DNA of 64,000 bases from Streptomyces triculaminicus (lineage in GTDB: Bacteria > Actinomycetota > Actinomycetes > Streptomycetales > Streptomycetaceae). The notes beneath the pieces were generated by a model, which did not search any database, had not been told where the DNA came from, and saw nothing but the letters and a program-made list of their open reading frames with translations. The stretch is taken from positions 558,001-622,000 of the forward strand of contig NZ_JAFMOF010000003.1 in the NCBI RefSeq assembly GCF_017349075.1. Reading direction: 5' to 3'. The translations under genes and the position numbers were made by a program. Shown here piece after piece: positions 18,768 to 26,832 of this stretch. Numbering within the stretch: the first letter of the stretch is position 1; the number at the start of each line of letters is the position of its first letter.

Positions 18768-18911
18768 ATGGCCGACACCGCCGTCCGCAGGATCCGCCGC
18801 GCCGCCCGTACGTCCGCCGGCGCCGAGGGCAAGGCCGACCGGGCGAACGCCGCCGCCGCGCTCCAGCGTGCCCTCGACCGTCGCGACAACGGCGGCGTGA
18901 CCGGTCACTGA
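18768..18911 (+). CDS. Small basic/alanine-rich protein, 47 aa
   Basis: The open frame starts MADTAVRRIRRAARTSAGAE and ends GVTGH. Nearly every third codon position is G or C, as expected for a translated gene, and GAGGAGA precedes the ATG at about 11 bases; GTG at 18759 is an alternative start, too close to that site. It is Arg- and Ala-rich and likely helical and amphipathic. Function unknown. Its last seven bases overlap the convergent end of the phosphatase gene. Confidence 0.55.
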   Translation: MADTAVRRIRRAARTSAGAEGKADRANAAAALQRALDRRDNGGVTGH

Positions 18912-20608
18912 CCCGCGGTCCCGCCGGTCCGCGGCCCGGCGGCACCATGCTCCGGCCCGGCCTCCCCGCCGGTGGTCGTTCCGGCCCCCCTGCCGGTGGG
19001 CGTTCCGGGCTCCGGCCCGGGATCCGCGCGCCGCCCGGAGCGGACGACCGTGAAGTGGTCGATGCGCGCCCCGCTCTCCGCCAGCGCCGTCACCCGCAGC
19101 CGGGGGCGGCGCCCCGGCTCGGCCTCGACGGCCAGGAACGAGTAGCCGGTGTAGCGCACCCGCGACCACTCCACCCGCTCCGGGCTCTTGACGCGCCCCT
19201 TGGCCCAGAAATAGCTGGGCACGCTCTCGACGCTCCTGACGTGCCCCTCGTAGCTGTCGGCGGCGGGGAAGTCGTACAGCGTCTTCCCCGCGCCGCCCGC
19301 GGTGACGTACACGATGCCGTCGCGGGCGGGGTCCACGCTCTCGCCGATGGGCACCTCCTTGCCCACGCGCGTTCCCTTTATCGCGTCGGTGCGCTCGTAG
19401 ACGTGGTTGTGGCCGTTGATGACGAGGTCCACCTGGTGCTTCTCGAACAGCGGCAGCCACGCGGCGCGCACCCCGCCGTCCGAGGCGTGGCCGCGCGTGG
19501 TGGAGAAGGCGCAGTGGTGGAAGAAGACCACCAGGAAGTCGATGTCCGGCAGCTCGCGCAGCTCCCGCAGCCGGCGGTCGAGCCAGGCGGTCTGCCGGCC
19601 ACGGCTGTAGCCGGCGTTGGCGGCGATCTCGTACGAGACGTCATTGGCGTCCAGCGCGACGACGCCGACGTTGCCGTAGGCGAAGGAGTAGACGCCCGGC
19701 GCGTGCCGCGGGTCGAAGCCGTTGTCCGGCAGCGCCCAGCGGGCGCTCTGCCCGCCGTAGCCGTTGGGGGAGTACCACGCCTCCATGTCGTGGTTGCCGG
19801 TGGTCACCATCCAGGGCACCCGGGCCGCCACCGACTCGGTCTGGGCCAGAAACTGGTCCCACACCCGGGCGTCGTAGACGTCCGTGGGCTTGCCCGCGCC
19901 GCTGTCGTCGGCGTAGCAGATGTCGCCGGCGTGGAGGTGGAAGGCCGGGTTCTGGCCCAGGATCAGCTGGTCGTTGGCGAGGGCGTGGTAGCTCACGCCC
20001 TGGTCGCCGAAGGCGGTGAACACGAACGGCTCGGGGCGCGAGGGGGCCGTGGTGAAGGTGCCGAGGGCGGCGAAGTGCCGGGGGTCGGCGGGGTCGTGGC
20101 CGTCGTGGCCGACGCCGTAGTAGTAGGTCTGGCCGGGCCGGAGGTCGTCCAGGGCCACGTGCAGATAGACCTGGTCGACGGCCGGCAGCTTCTTCGTCAG
20201 GGCCGGGGTGTGCAGGTCGCGCACCTCGGCGGGGATCCGTTCGCCGAGCTCCCAGGGCCGCACCCCCACGCGCACATGCGGGCGCCGGACCGCGAACGGC
20301 ACCTGCCAGGAGATCCGCATCTGGGTGCGCGGGTCGGCGCCGAAGGCCAGATGGCGGCCGAAGGGCGCGACGAGCGAGCCGTCGACCCTCGCCGTGGCGG
20401 GGGCGGTGACCAGGGTGGGGGACGGCGTCCGGGCGTACGCGGCCGTACCGGCGCCCAGCAGGCCGGTGCCCGTGACGGCGCCCGCCGTGGCCGCGCCGGC
20501 GCGCAGCATTCCGCGCCGGGTGAGCCTGGTGCGCAGATACTCGTGCTGTTCCGCCATCGACATCCGGCTCGCCAGCCGGTCGGGGATTCCTACCCGTGGT
20601 GTGTCCAT
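18905..20608 (-). CDS. Secreted purple-acid-phosphatase-like metallophosphoesterase (Tat substrate)
   Basis: A 567-aa exported enzyme with an N-terminal twin-arginine signal (TRRGMLRAGAATAG, about residues 30-43). A fibronectin-like domain (about 60-175) is followed by the dinuclear metal site: FGDQG, HAGDICYADD, TGNHD, FFHHCAFST and GHNHVYERT, the five PAP metal-binding blocks with GDxxY intact. It probably hydrolyses phosphate mono- or diesters outside the cell. ATG 20608 is used; an in-frame ATG 15 codons later would keep the Tat signal. It stands alone, convergent with the 47-aa gene and divergent from leuB. Confidence 0.88.
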   Translation of the reverse strand: MDTPRVGIPDRLASRMSMAEQHEYLRTRLTRRGMLRAGAATAGAVTGTGLLGAGTAAYARTPSPTLVTAPATARVDGSLVAPFGRHLAFGADPRTQMRISWQVPFAVRRPHVRVGVRPWELGERIPAEVRDLHTPALTKKLPAVDQVYLHVALDDLRPGQTYYYGVGHDGHDPADPRHFAALGTFTTAPSRPEPFVFTAFGDQGVSYHALANDQLILGQNPAFHLHAGDICYADDSGAGKPTDVYDARVWDQFLAQTESVAARVPWMVTTGNHDMEAWYSPNGYGGQSARWALPDNGFDPRHAPGVYSFAYGNVGVVALDANDVSYEIAANAGYSRGRQTAWLDRRLRELRELPDIDFLVVFFHHCAFSTTRGHASDGGVRAAWLPLFEKHQVDLVINGHNHVYERTDAIKGTRVGKEVPIGESVDPARDGIVYVTAGGAGKTLYDFPAADSYEGHVRSVESVPSYFWAKGRVKSPERVEWSRVRYTGYSFLAVEAEPGRRPRLRVTALAESGARIDHFTVVRSGRRADPGPEPGTPTGRGAGTTTGGEAGPEHGAAGPRTGGTAGQ

Positions 20609-20737
20609 GCCGGGAAGGTCCCAGGAAACCCCGCCGGGGACACCCGCTTCGGCCGAACGTGGCCTGTCCGGATGGCATCGTGTCCGCGATATGGACGGTA
20701 CGTGTCATCCATCGGGACGAGGGAGTACGGTCCCGGT

Positions 20738-21793
20738 ATGTCTCGCAGCATTCGCCTCGCAGTGATCCCCGGTGACGGCATCGGCCCCGAAGTCGTGGCC
20801 CAGGGCCTCAAGGTCCTCGGCTCCGTGCTCCCTTCGGACGTCAAGCTCGAGACCAGGGAGTACGACCTCGGAGCCCGCCGCTGGCACGCCACCGGCGAGA
20901 CCCTCACGGGCGTCGAGCTCGACTCCCTCAAGCAGCACGACGCGATCCTCCTCGGCGCGGTCGGCGACCCCTCCGTGCCGTCCGGCGTGCTCGAGCGCGG
21001 GCTGCTGCTCAAGCTGCGGTTCGCCTTCGACCACTACGTCAACCTGCGCCCCGCGAAGCTGTTCCCCAATACGGCTACCCCGCTCGCCGGCCGGCCCGAC
21101 ATCGACTTCGTCGTCATCCGCGAGGGCACCGAGGGCCCCTACGTCGGCAACGGCGGCACGATGCGCACCGGCACCCCCCACGAGGTCGCCACCGAGGTCA
21201 GCGTCAACACCGCCCTCGGCGTGGAGCGCGTGGTCCGCGACGCCTACGAGCGCGCCCGTTCCCGCCCCCGCCGCAAGCTGACGCTCGTTCACAAGAACAA
21301 CGTCCTCGTCCACGCCGGCCACCTGTGGAAGAACATCTTCGACCGGGTGGGCCAGGAGTACCCCGAGGTCACCACCGACTACCTGCACGTCGACGCCGCG
21401 ACGATCTTCTTCGTCACCGACCCCGGCCGCTTCGACGTGATCGTCACCGACAACCTCTTCGGCGACATCCTCACCGACCTCGCCGCGGCCGTCACCGGCG
21501 GCATCGGTCTCGCCGCCTCGGGCAACATCAACCCCGACGGCACCTTCCCCTCGATGTTCGAGCCGGTCCACGGCTCCGCGCCCGACATCGCCGGCACCGG
21601 GAAGGCCGACCCGACGGCCACCGTGCTGTCCGTGGCGCTCCTGCTGCGCCACCTCGGCTTCGAGGCCGAGGCGGCCCGCGTCGAGACGGCCGTGGCCGAG
21701 GACGTCACCGCGCGGGACGGCTCGTTCCGCACGACGGACCAGATCGGCGACGCGCTCGTATCGCGCGTACTCGCCGGCTCCGTAACCGGCTGA
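20738..21793 (+). CDS. leuB: 3-isopropylmalate dehydrogenase
   Basis: NAD-dependent oxidative decarboxylation of 3-isopropylmalate, third step of the leucine branch. It is 351 aa, with VIPGDGIGPEVVAQG at the start, the substrate arginines in LLLKLRFAFDHYVNLRPAKL, the Lys/Asp site (TLVHKNNVL, VTDNLFGDILTDLAAAV) and the NAD-binding EPVHGSAPDIAGTGKADPTA. TACGGT ends six bases before the ATG, so the mRNA may be leaderless. LeuC and LeuD are coded 30 kb away in this window, so the pathway is not one operon. Confidence 0.95.
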   Translation: MSRSIRLAVIPGDGIGPEVVAQGLKVLGSVLPSDVKLETREYDLGARRWHATGETLTGVELDSLKQHDAILLGAVGDPSVPSGVLERGLLLKLRFAFDHYVNLRPAKLFPNTATPLAGRPDIDFVVIREGTEGPYVGNGGTMRTGTPHEVATEVSVNTALGVERVVRDAYERARSRPRRKLTLVHKNNVLVHAGHLWKNIFDRVGQEYPEVTTDYLHVDAATIFFVTDPGRFDVIVTDNLFGDILTDLAAAVTGGIGLAASGNINPDGTFPSMFEPVHGSAPDIAGTGKADPTATVLSVALLLRHLGFEAEAARVETAVAEDVTARDGSFRTTDQIGDALVSRVLAGSVTG

Positions 21794-21820
21794 TCCGTCC
21801 GCCCGCACGTCTCCCGACGC

Positions 21821-21859
21821 CACCCGTGGAAGAGCGGCACCCGCCGCCCTCCACGGGTG
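21821..21859 (+). terminator. leuB terminator hairpin
   Basis: CACCCGTGGA (21821-21830) pairs perfectly with TCCACGGGTG (21850-21859) over a 19-base loop. It lies 28 bases behind the leuB stop and has no T run. Confidence 0.65.
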
Positions 21860-21910
21860 TGCCGTCGCGCGGACCGGATGCCACCATCGATTCCCGGCCG
21901 CGCATACACA

Positions 21911-21940
21911 TTTTCCGTCGGGCCCCTCACGAGCGATAAT
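21911..21940 (+). promoter_or_regulatory. Candidate ilvE promoter
   Basis: TTTTCC (21911-21916) and GATAAT (21935-21940), 18 bp apart, resemble a housekeeping promoter. The -10 matches five of six bases; the -35 is weak. The start would lie about 95 bases before ilvE. The leader also holds a short open frame (21959-22045) whose stop overlaps the ilvE ATG. Confidence 0.4.
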
Positions 21941-22041
21941 CGAACGTGGGGCCGCGATATGAGGCGAAGCTCGGACGTCCTCGTACATACGGGACGGAGT
22001 GAGCGCGGTCCGCCACACACCAAGGTGAAGGACACGCATTC

Positions 22042-23130
22042 ATGACGACGCCCACGATCGAGCTCAAGCCCTCCTCGCACCCGCTGTCCGCCGCGGAGCG
22101 GGAGAAGATCCTGGCCAGCCCCGGCTTCGGCCGCCACTTCACCGATCACATGGTGACCATCAAGTGGACCGAGGGCCGCGGCTGGCACGACGCCCAGCTC
22201 GTTCCGTACGCGCCGCTGTCGATCGACCCGGCGAACATGACGCTCCACTACGCCCAGGAGATCTTCGAGGGGCTCAAGGCCTACCGCCGCCCCGACGGCT
22301 CCGTCGCCACCTTTCGGCCCGAGGCCAACGCCCGGCGCTTCCAGTCGTCCGCGCGTCGGCTGGCCATGCCGGAGCTGCCGGAGGAGCTGTTCATCGAGGC
22401 CTGTGACGTCCTCGTCCGCCAGGACGAGGCCTGGGTGCCCGCGCACGGCGGCGAGGAGTCCCTCTACCTGCGCCCCTTCATGATCGCGACCGAGGTCGGC
22501 CTGGGCGTGCGGCCCGCCAACGAGTACCTCTTCATCGTGATCGCCTCCCCGGCGGGCGCCTACTTCCCCGGTGGCGTCAAGCCCGTCTCCGTCTGGCTCT
22601 CCGAGAACTACGTCCGCGCCGTCCCCGGCGGCATGGGCTTCGCCAAGACCGGCGGCAACTACGCGGCCTCGCTGCTCGCCCAGGCCGAGGCGGCCGAGAA
22701 GGGCTGCGACCAGGTGGTCTGGCTCGACGCGCTCGAGCGCAAGTGGGTCGAGGAGATGGGCGGCATGAACCTGTACTTCGTGTACGGGGACAAGATCGTC
22801 ACGCCCGAGCTGACCGGCTCGCTGCTGGCCGGCGTCACCCGTGACTCGCTGCTCACGATCGCCAAGGACCTCGGCTACACCTCCGAGGAGGGCCGGATCT
22901 CCACCGAGCAGTGGAAGCGCGACACCGAGAACGGCACCCTCACCGAGGTCTTCGCCTGCGGCACGGCCGCGGTGATCACCCCGGTCGGCTCGGTGAAGTC
23001 CGCGGGCGCCGAGTGGACCCAGGCCGACGGGCAGCCCGGCGAGGTGACCCTGAAGCTCCGCAAGGCGCTGCTGGACGTCCAGACCGGTGCGGCCGAGGAC
23101 GCCCACGGCTGGATGCACCCGCTGGGCTAG
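22042..23130 (+). CDS. ilvE: Branched-chain amino acid aminotransferase
   Basis: PLP-dependent last step for valine, leucine and isoleucine, using glutamate. It is 362 aa, fold class IV. The PLP Lys is at 202 in GGMGFAKTGGNYAAS; the BCAT signature continues in WLDALERKWVEEMGGMNLYFV, and SYLRPF-like LYLRPFMIATE is present. The ACGTAAVI-type phosphate loop reads ACGTAAVITPVG. Starts at ATG, AAGGTGAAGG upstream. It follows leuB, separated by a hairpin and a possible promoter of its own. Confidence 0.95.
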   Translation: MTTPTIELKPSSHPLSAAEREKILASPGFGRHFTDHMVTIKWTEGRGWHDAQLVPYAPLSIDPANMTLHYAQEIFEGLKAYRRPDGSVATFRPEANARRFQSSARRLAMPELPEELFIEACDVLVRQDEAWVPAHGGEESLYLRPFMIATEVGLGVRPANEYLFIVIASPAGAYFPGGVKPVSVWLSENYVRAVPGGMGFAKTGGNYAASLLAQAEAAEKGCDQVVWLDALERKWVEEMGGMNLYFVYGDKIVTPELTGSLLAGVTRDSLLTIAKDLGYTSEEGRISTEQWKRDTENGTLTEVFACGTAAVITPVGSVKSAGAEWTQADGQPGEVTLKLRKALLDVQTGAAEDAHGWMHPLG

Positions 23131-23141
23131 CGGACGGACGC

Positions 23142-23197
23142 CATGACAGCCGCTCATGAACGGCCGCGGTGAGCGGCCGTCATGAGCGGCTCTCATG
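23142..23197. terminator. Long three-part hairpin behind ilvE
   Basis: The arms 23142-23167 and 23173-23197 form helices of 5, 11 and 6 bp (CATGA/TCATG, GCCGCTCATGA/TCATGAGCGGC, GGCCGC/GCGGCC) around a GGTGA loop. It begins 12 bases behind the ilvE stop. It has no T run. Terminator is the simplest reading; the CATGA-rich symmetry could also be a protein site. Confidence 0.65.
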
Positions 23198-23379
23198 TGG
23201 GGTGGGCCACGACGGGCGGCGTGCTGGTCGCGTGCTGGTCGTGCGCTTGCCGCGTGCTCGCCGCGTGCTGTCGTGCGCATGGGGTGCGTTTGTCGTGAAC
23301 ACAACGCACGCAAGTACGCGGGATCGTTGCCGCCCGCACCCTTGTCCGAAACCCGGCCGTTCCGCCACCGTGATCGACC
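23198..23379. repeat. Short GCGTGCT direct repeats and an inverted repeat before the symporter gene
   Basis: GCGTGCT occurs four times between about 23218 and 23270, amid GTCG/GCCG filler. To its right GTGCGTT (23284-23290) and AACGCAC (23303-23309) form an inverted repeat with a 12-base centre, a possible operator for the following transporter. No promoter hexamers are convincing. Confidence 0.45.
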
Positions 23380-24732
23380 ATGGGACAGGGACAGGCACAG
23401 GGGCAGCAGTCACAGCATTGGAAGAAGATCTGGGTCGGCTCGGCCGGCAACATGGTCGAGTGGTTCGACTGGTTCGTCTACGCCAGCTTCGCCACGTACT
23501 TCGCGGGATCCTTCTTCCCCGAGGGCAATGACACCGCCAAGCTCATGAACACCGCCGGCATCTTCGCCGTCGGCTTCTTCATGCGGCCCGTCGGCGGCTG
23601 GCTGCTGGGCCGCGTCGGCGACCGGCGCGGCCGCAAGGCGGCGCTGACGCTGACCGTCAGCCTGATGTCCGCCTCCGCGGTGCTGATCGCCGTCGCCCCC
23701 ACATACGCGGTCGCGGGCTACGGCGGCGTCGCCGTCCTGCTCGTCGCCCGGCTGCTGCAGGGGCTGTCGGTGGGCGGCGAGTACGCGGCCAGCGCCACGT
23801 ACCTCACCGAGGCCTCCGCGCCGGGCCGCCGCGGCTTCGCCTCCAGCTTCCAGTACGTGTCGATGACCGCGGGCCAGATCCTGGGCCTGGGCATCCAGAT
23901 CATCCTGCAGCGCACCCTCACCAGCGGTGAGCTGCACAGCTGGGGCTGGCGCATCCCGTTCGTCGTGGGCGCCCTGGGCGCGGCCGTCATCTTCTACCTG
24001 CGGCGCAACATGCTCGAGACCGATGCCTACGAGGAGGAGGCGGGCGAGGAGAGCGACGCCCAGGCCTCGGAGCGCGGGACGATCCGGGCGCTGCTGCGGC
24101 ACAAGCGCGAGGCGTTCCTGGTGATCGCGCTGACCATGGGCGGCACGGTGGCGTACTACACGTACACCACCTACCTGACGAAGTACCTGTCGAACTCCGC
24201 GGGCCTGCCCAAGCAGACGGCGACGCTCGTCAGCTTCTGCGCGCTGATCGTCTTCGCCTGCCTGCAGCCGCTGGCCGGCGCGCTGTCGGACCGGATCGGA
24301 CGCCGCCCGCTGCTGATCACCTTCGCCGTCGGCTCGACCTTCCTCACCGTGCCGATCATGACGATGCTCCGGCAGGCGGGGTCGTTCTGGCCCGCCCTGG
24401 GGCTGTCGCTGCTGGCGCTGGTGGTGGTCACCGGCTACACGTCGATCAACGCCTGTGTGAAGGCGGAGCTGTTCCCGACGGGCGTACGGTCCCTCGGCGT
24501 GGCCCTGCCGTACGCGATCGCCAACGCGCTGTTCGGCGGGACGGCGGAGTACGTGGCCCTGTGGTTCAAGAAGTCCGGTCTCGAGTCGGGCTTCTACTGG
24601 TACGTGGCCGGCTGCGCGGCGGTGTCGCTGGTCGTCTACCTCACCATGCGCGAGACGCGTGACATCGACCTGAAGCGGGTGGGAGGCACGCCCGACGGGC
24701 GTCTGGACGCGGACAAAGTGCCCGCATCCTGA
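23380..24732 (+). CDS. Metabolite:H+ symporter (MHS/KgtP-ProP-like MFS)
   Basis: A 450-aa, 12-helix importer. The MHS signature is at the start (VGSAGNMVEWFDWFVYASFATYFA), and the repeated loop motifs GRVGDRRGRKAALTLT and GALSDRIGRRPLLITF mark both halves; RLLQGLSVGGEYAASATYLTE carries the conserved G-x-S-x-GGE block. Relatives carry 2-oxoglutarate, citrate, shikimate or betaine/proline; substrate cannot be chosen from sequence alone. The C-terminus MRETRDIDL is typical of the family. ATG 23380 lacks an obvious ribosome site. It lies alone between ilvE and the cimA attenuator. Confidence 0.88.
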   Translation: MGQGQAQGQQSQHWKKIWVGSAGNMVEWFDWFVYASFATYFAGSFFPEGNDTAKLMNTAGIFAVGFFMRPVGGWLLGRVGDRRGRKAALTLTVSLMSASAVLIAVAPTYAVAGYGGVAVLLVARLLQGLSVGGEYAASATYLTEASAPGRRGFASSFQYVSMTAGQILGLGIQIILQRTLTSGELHSWGWRIPFVVGALGAAVIFYLRRNMLETDAYEEEAGEESDAQASERGTIRALLRHKREAFLVIALTMGGTVAYYTYTTYLTKYLSNSAGLPKQTATLVSFCALIVFACLQPLAGALSDRIGRRPLLITFAVGSTFLTVPIMTMLRQAGSFWPALGLSLLALVVVTGYTSINACVKAELFPTGVRSLGVALPYAIANALFGGTAEYVALWFKKSGLESGFYWYVAGCAAVSLVVYLTMRETRDIDLKRVGGTPDGRLDADKVPAS

Positions 24733-24775
24733 GACTCGCCCTCATCGGGGGCCGGACCTGTGCCAGCATGCCGTC

Positions 24776-24826
24776 ATGCTCCCGTTCGCCACGATTATTG
24801 GCAGCAGGCGCGCCGGTCCGCAGTGA
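24776..24826 (+). CDS. Leader peptide MLPFATIIGSRRAGPQ upstream of cimA
   Basis: A 16-codon frame with two consecutive isoleucine ATT codons. ATT is a rare codon in this GC-rich genome, which makes the pair stand out. It ends at the base before a stable hairpin and 56 bases before an intrinsic terminator, as in attenuation leaders. No good ribosome site precedes it, which lowers confidence in the start codon. Confidence 0.6.
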   Translation: MLPFATIIGSRRAGPQ

Positions 24827-24907
24827 CCGCTTCGCACCACCCCGTACGAAGCGGACACCGTCGTCCCAGACCCGCGCGCAGACCTCTCGCACCCGCGAGA
24901 GGTTTTT
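24827..24907 (+). promoter_or_regulatory. Predicted isoleucine-responsive attenuator of cimA
   Basis: Hairpin one: CCGCTTCG (24827-24834) with CGAAGCGG (24847-24854), directly behind the leader stop. A rival pairing, GTCCGC (24816-24821) with GCGGAC (24851-24856), is mutually exclusive with it. Terminator: ACCTCTCGC (24882-24890) with GCGAGAGGT (24895-24903) over ACCC, followed by Ts at 24903-24907. The order peptide, hairpin, terminator matches the ilvB leader in this window. Stalling at the Ile codons would be expected to relieve termination. Confidence 0.7.
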
Positions 24908-25012
24908 GCGTTTCCGGACCACCCGCACCGGAGGCGCAGGGCGAGGGATCATAGGGGGACGGTGGAACCGGTCATTCCGGTAGACCGACATCCTCACAGG
25001 AGTCAGAGCAGC

Positions 25013-26692
25013 ATGACGGACGCAACCGACGGACGCGACGAGCGCCTCGATCACGGACGCGACAACGGCCGCGACAACGGTCTCGACGCCGGTCTCGATG
25101 CCGACCTCGACGACGCTTTCCATGTCTTCGACACCACGCTGCGCGACGGAGCCCAGCGCGAGGGCATCAACCTCACCGTCGCGGACAAGCTGACCATCGC
25201 CCGCCACCTGGACGACTTCGGCGTCGGCTTCATCGAGGGCGGCTGGCCCGGCGCCAACCCCCGGGACACCGAGTTCTTCCGGCGCGCCCGCGAAGAGATC
25301 GACTTCCGGCACGCGCGGCTCGTGGCGTTCGGCGCCACCCGCAAGGCGGGCGTGCGCGTCGAGGACGACGCGCAGGTGGCCGGGCTGCTCGACTCGCAGG
25401 CCCCCGTCGTCACCCTGGTGGCCAAGTCCCACGACCGGCACGTCGAACTCGCCCTGCGCACCACGCTCGAGGAGAACCTCGCGATGGTGCGCGACACGGT
25501 CGCCTACCTGCGTGGGAAGGGCCGCCGCGTCTTCGTCGACTGCGAGCACTTCTTCGACGGCTACCGCGCCAACCCCGGCTACGCCACCGAGGTCGTCCGC
25601 ACCGCCCACGAGGCCGGCGCCGACGTCGTCGTGCTGTGCGACACCAACGGCGGCATGCTGCCCGCCCAGGTCGAGGCGGTCGTCCGCACGGTGCTCGACA
25701 ACACCGGCGCCCGCCTCGGCATCCACGCCCAGGACGACACCGGCTGCGCCGTGGCCAACACCCTCGCCGCCGTGGACGCGGGCGCCACGCACGTGCAGTG
25801 CACCGCCAACGGCTACGGCGAGCGGGTCGGCAACTCCAACCTCTTCCCGGTCGTGGCCGCCCTGGAGATCAAGTACGGACGCCGGGTGCTGCCCGCGGGC
25901 AAGCTCGCCGAGATGACCCGGATCTCGCACGCCATCGCCGAGGTCGTCAACCTCACGCCCGCCACCCATCAGCCGTACGTGGGGGTTTCCGCCTTCGCCC
26001 ACAAGGCGGGGCTGCACGCCTCCGCCATCAAGGTGGACCCGGACCTCTACCAGCACATCGACCCGGAGCGGGTCGGCAACACCATGCGGATGCTCGTCTC
26101 CGACATGGCCGGCCGGGCCTCCGTCGAGCTCAAGGGCAAGGAACTCGGCATCGACCTGGGCGGCGACCGCGAGCTGATCGGCCGCGTCGTCGAGCGGGTC
26201 AAGGAACGCGAGCTGGCCGGCTACACCTACGAGGCCGCCGACGCCTCCTTCGAGCTGCTGCTCCGCGCCGAGGTCGAGGGCAGGGCGCGCCGCTACTACC
26301 GCGTGGAGTCCTGGCGCGCCATCGTCGAGGACCGCCCCGACGGCACCCACGCCAACGAGGCGACGGTAAAACTGTGGGCCAAGGGCGAGCGCATCGTCGC
26401 CACCGCGGAAGGCAACGGCCCCGTCAACGCACTCGACCGCGCCCTGCGCGTCGCCCTGGAGCGCATCTACCCCCAGCTCGCCCCCCTGAAGCTGACGGAC
26501 TACAAGGTCCGCATCCTCGAAGGCAGCCTGGGCACCGGCTCCACCACCCGGGTCCTGGTCTCCACCAGCGACGAAAACGGCGAATGGTCGACGGTGGGCG
26601 TAGCCGAGAACGTCATCGCGGCATCGTGGCAGGCACTGGACGACGCGTACGCGTACGGCTTGCGGCGCGCGGGGGTCGAGCCGCAGGAGTGA
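25013..26692 (+). CDS. cimA: Citramalate synthase / 2-isopropylmalate synthase-like enzyme
   Basis: Claisen condensation of an oxoacid with acetyl-CoA. The DRE-TIM barrel is clear: catalytic FDTTLRDGAQREGI (about residues 36-49), metal ligands in AHKAGLHASAIK, and the C-terminal allosteric domain (about 420-550; LEGSLGTGSTTRVLV). At 559 aa and with VEGGWPG-like IEGGWPGANPRDTEFF it fits the CimA group, giving (R)-citramalate for the pyruvate route to 2-oxobutyrate and isoleucine; older annotation often says LeuA2. The isoleucine-coded leader supports this role. ATG 25013 follows AGGAG by ten bases. Residues 15-34 are a tandem tetrapeptide repeat (GRDN GRDN GLDA GLDA DLDD). Confidence 0.88.
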   Translation: MTDATDGRDERLDHGRDNGRDNGLDAGLDADLDDAFHVFDTTLRDGAQREGINLTVADKLTIARHLDDFGVGFIEGGWPGANPRDTEFFRRAREEIDFRHARLVAFGATRKAGVRVEDDAQVAGLLDSQAPVVTLVAKSHDRHVELALRTTLEENLAMVRDTVAYLRGKGRRVFVDCEHFFDGYRANPGYATEVVRTAHEAGADVVVLCDTNGGMLPAQVEAVVRTVLDNTGARLGIHAQDDTGCAVANTLAAVDAGATHVQCTANGYGERVGNSNLFPVVAALEIKYGRRVLPAGKLAEMTRISHAIAEVVNLTPATHQPYVGVSAFAHKAGLHASAIKVDPDLYQHIDPERVGNTMRMLVSDMAGRASVELKGKELGIDLGGDRELIGRVVERVKERELAGYTYEAADASFELLLRAEVEGRARRYYRVESWRAIVEDRPDGTHANEATVKLWAKGERIVATAEGNGPVNALDRALRVALERIYPQLAPLKLTDYKVRILEGSLGTGSTTRVLVSTSDENGEWSTVGVAENVIAASWQALDDAYAYGLRRAGVEPQE

Positions 26693-26712
26693 CCGACGGG
26701 TTGTGGGCAGTT

Positions 26713-26829
26713 GTTCCGCAAGGGCGGAACGGGGTGGGCACAACACGACCCACCGGCCCGCACCACGAGGGGTCCGGGGCGAAGCCCCGGTTACGGGAAA
26801 GGGGCGGGGTGGGAAACAAACCCCGCCCC
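26713..26829. terminator. Three stem-loops between cimA and the convergent TetR gene
   Basis: GTTCCGC/GCGGAAC (26713-26719 with 26724-26730), CCGGGGC/GCCCCGG (26774-26780 with 26784-26790, GAA loop) and GGGGCGGGG/CCCCGCCCC (26801-26809 with 26821-26829). They lie between converging genes and can serve both strands. The last ends three bases before the TetR stop. Confidence 0.65.
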
Positions 26830-26832
26830 CAC

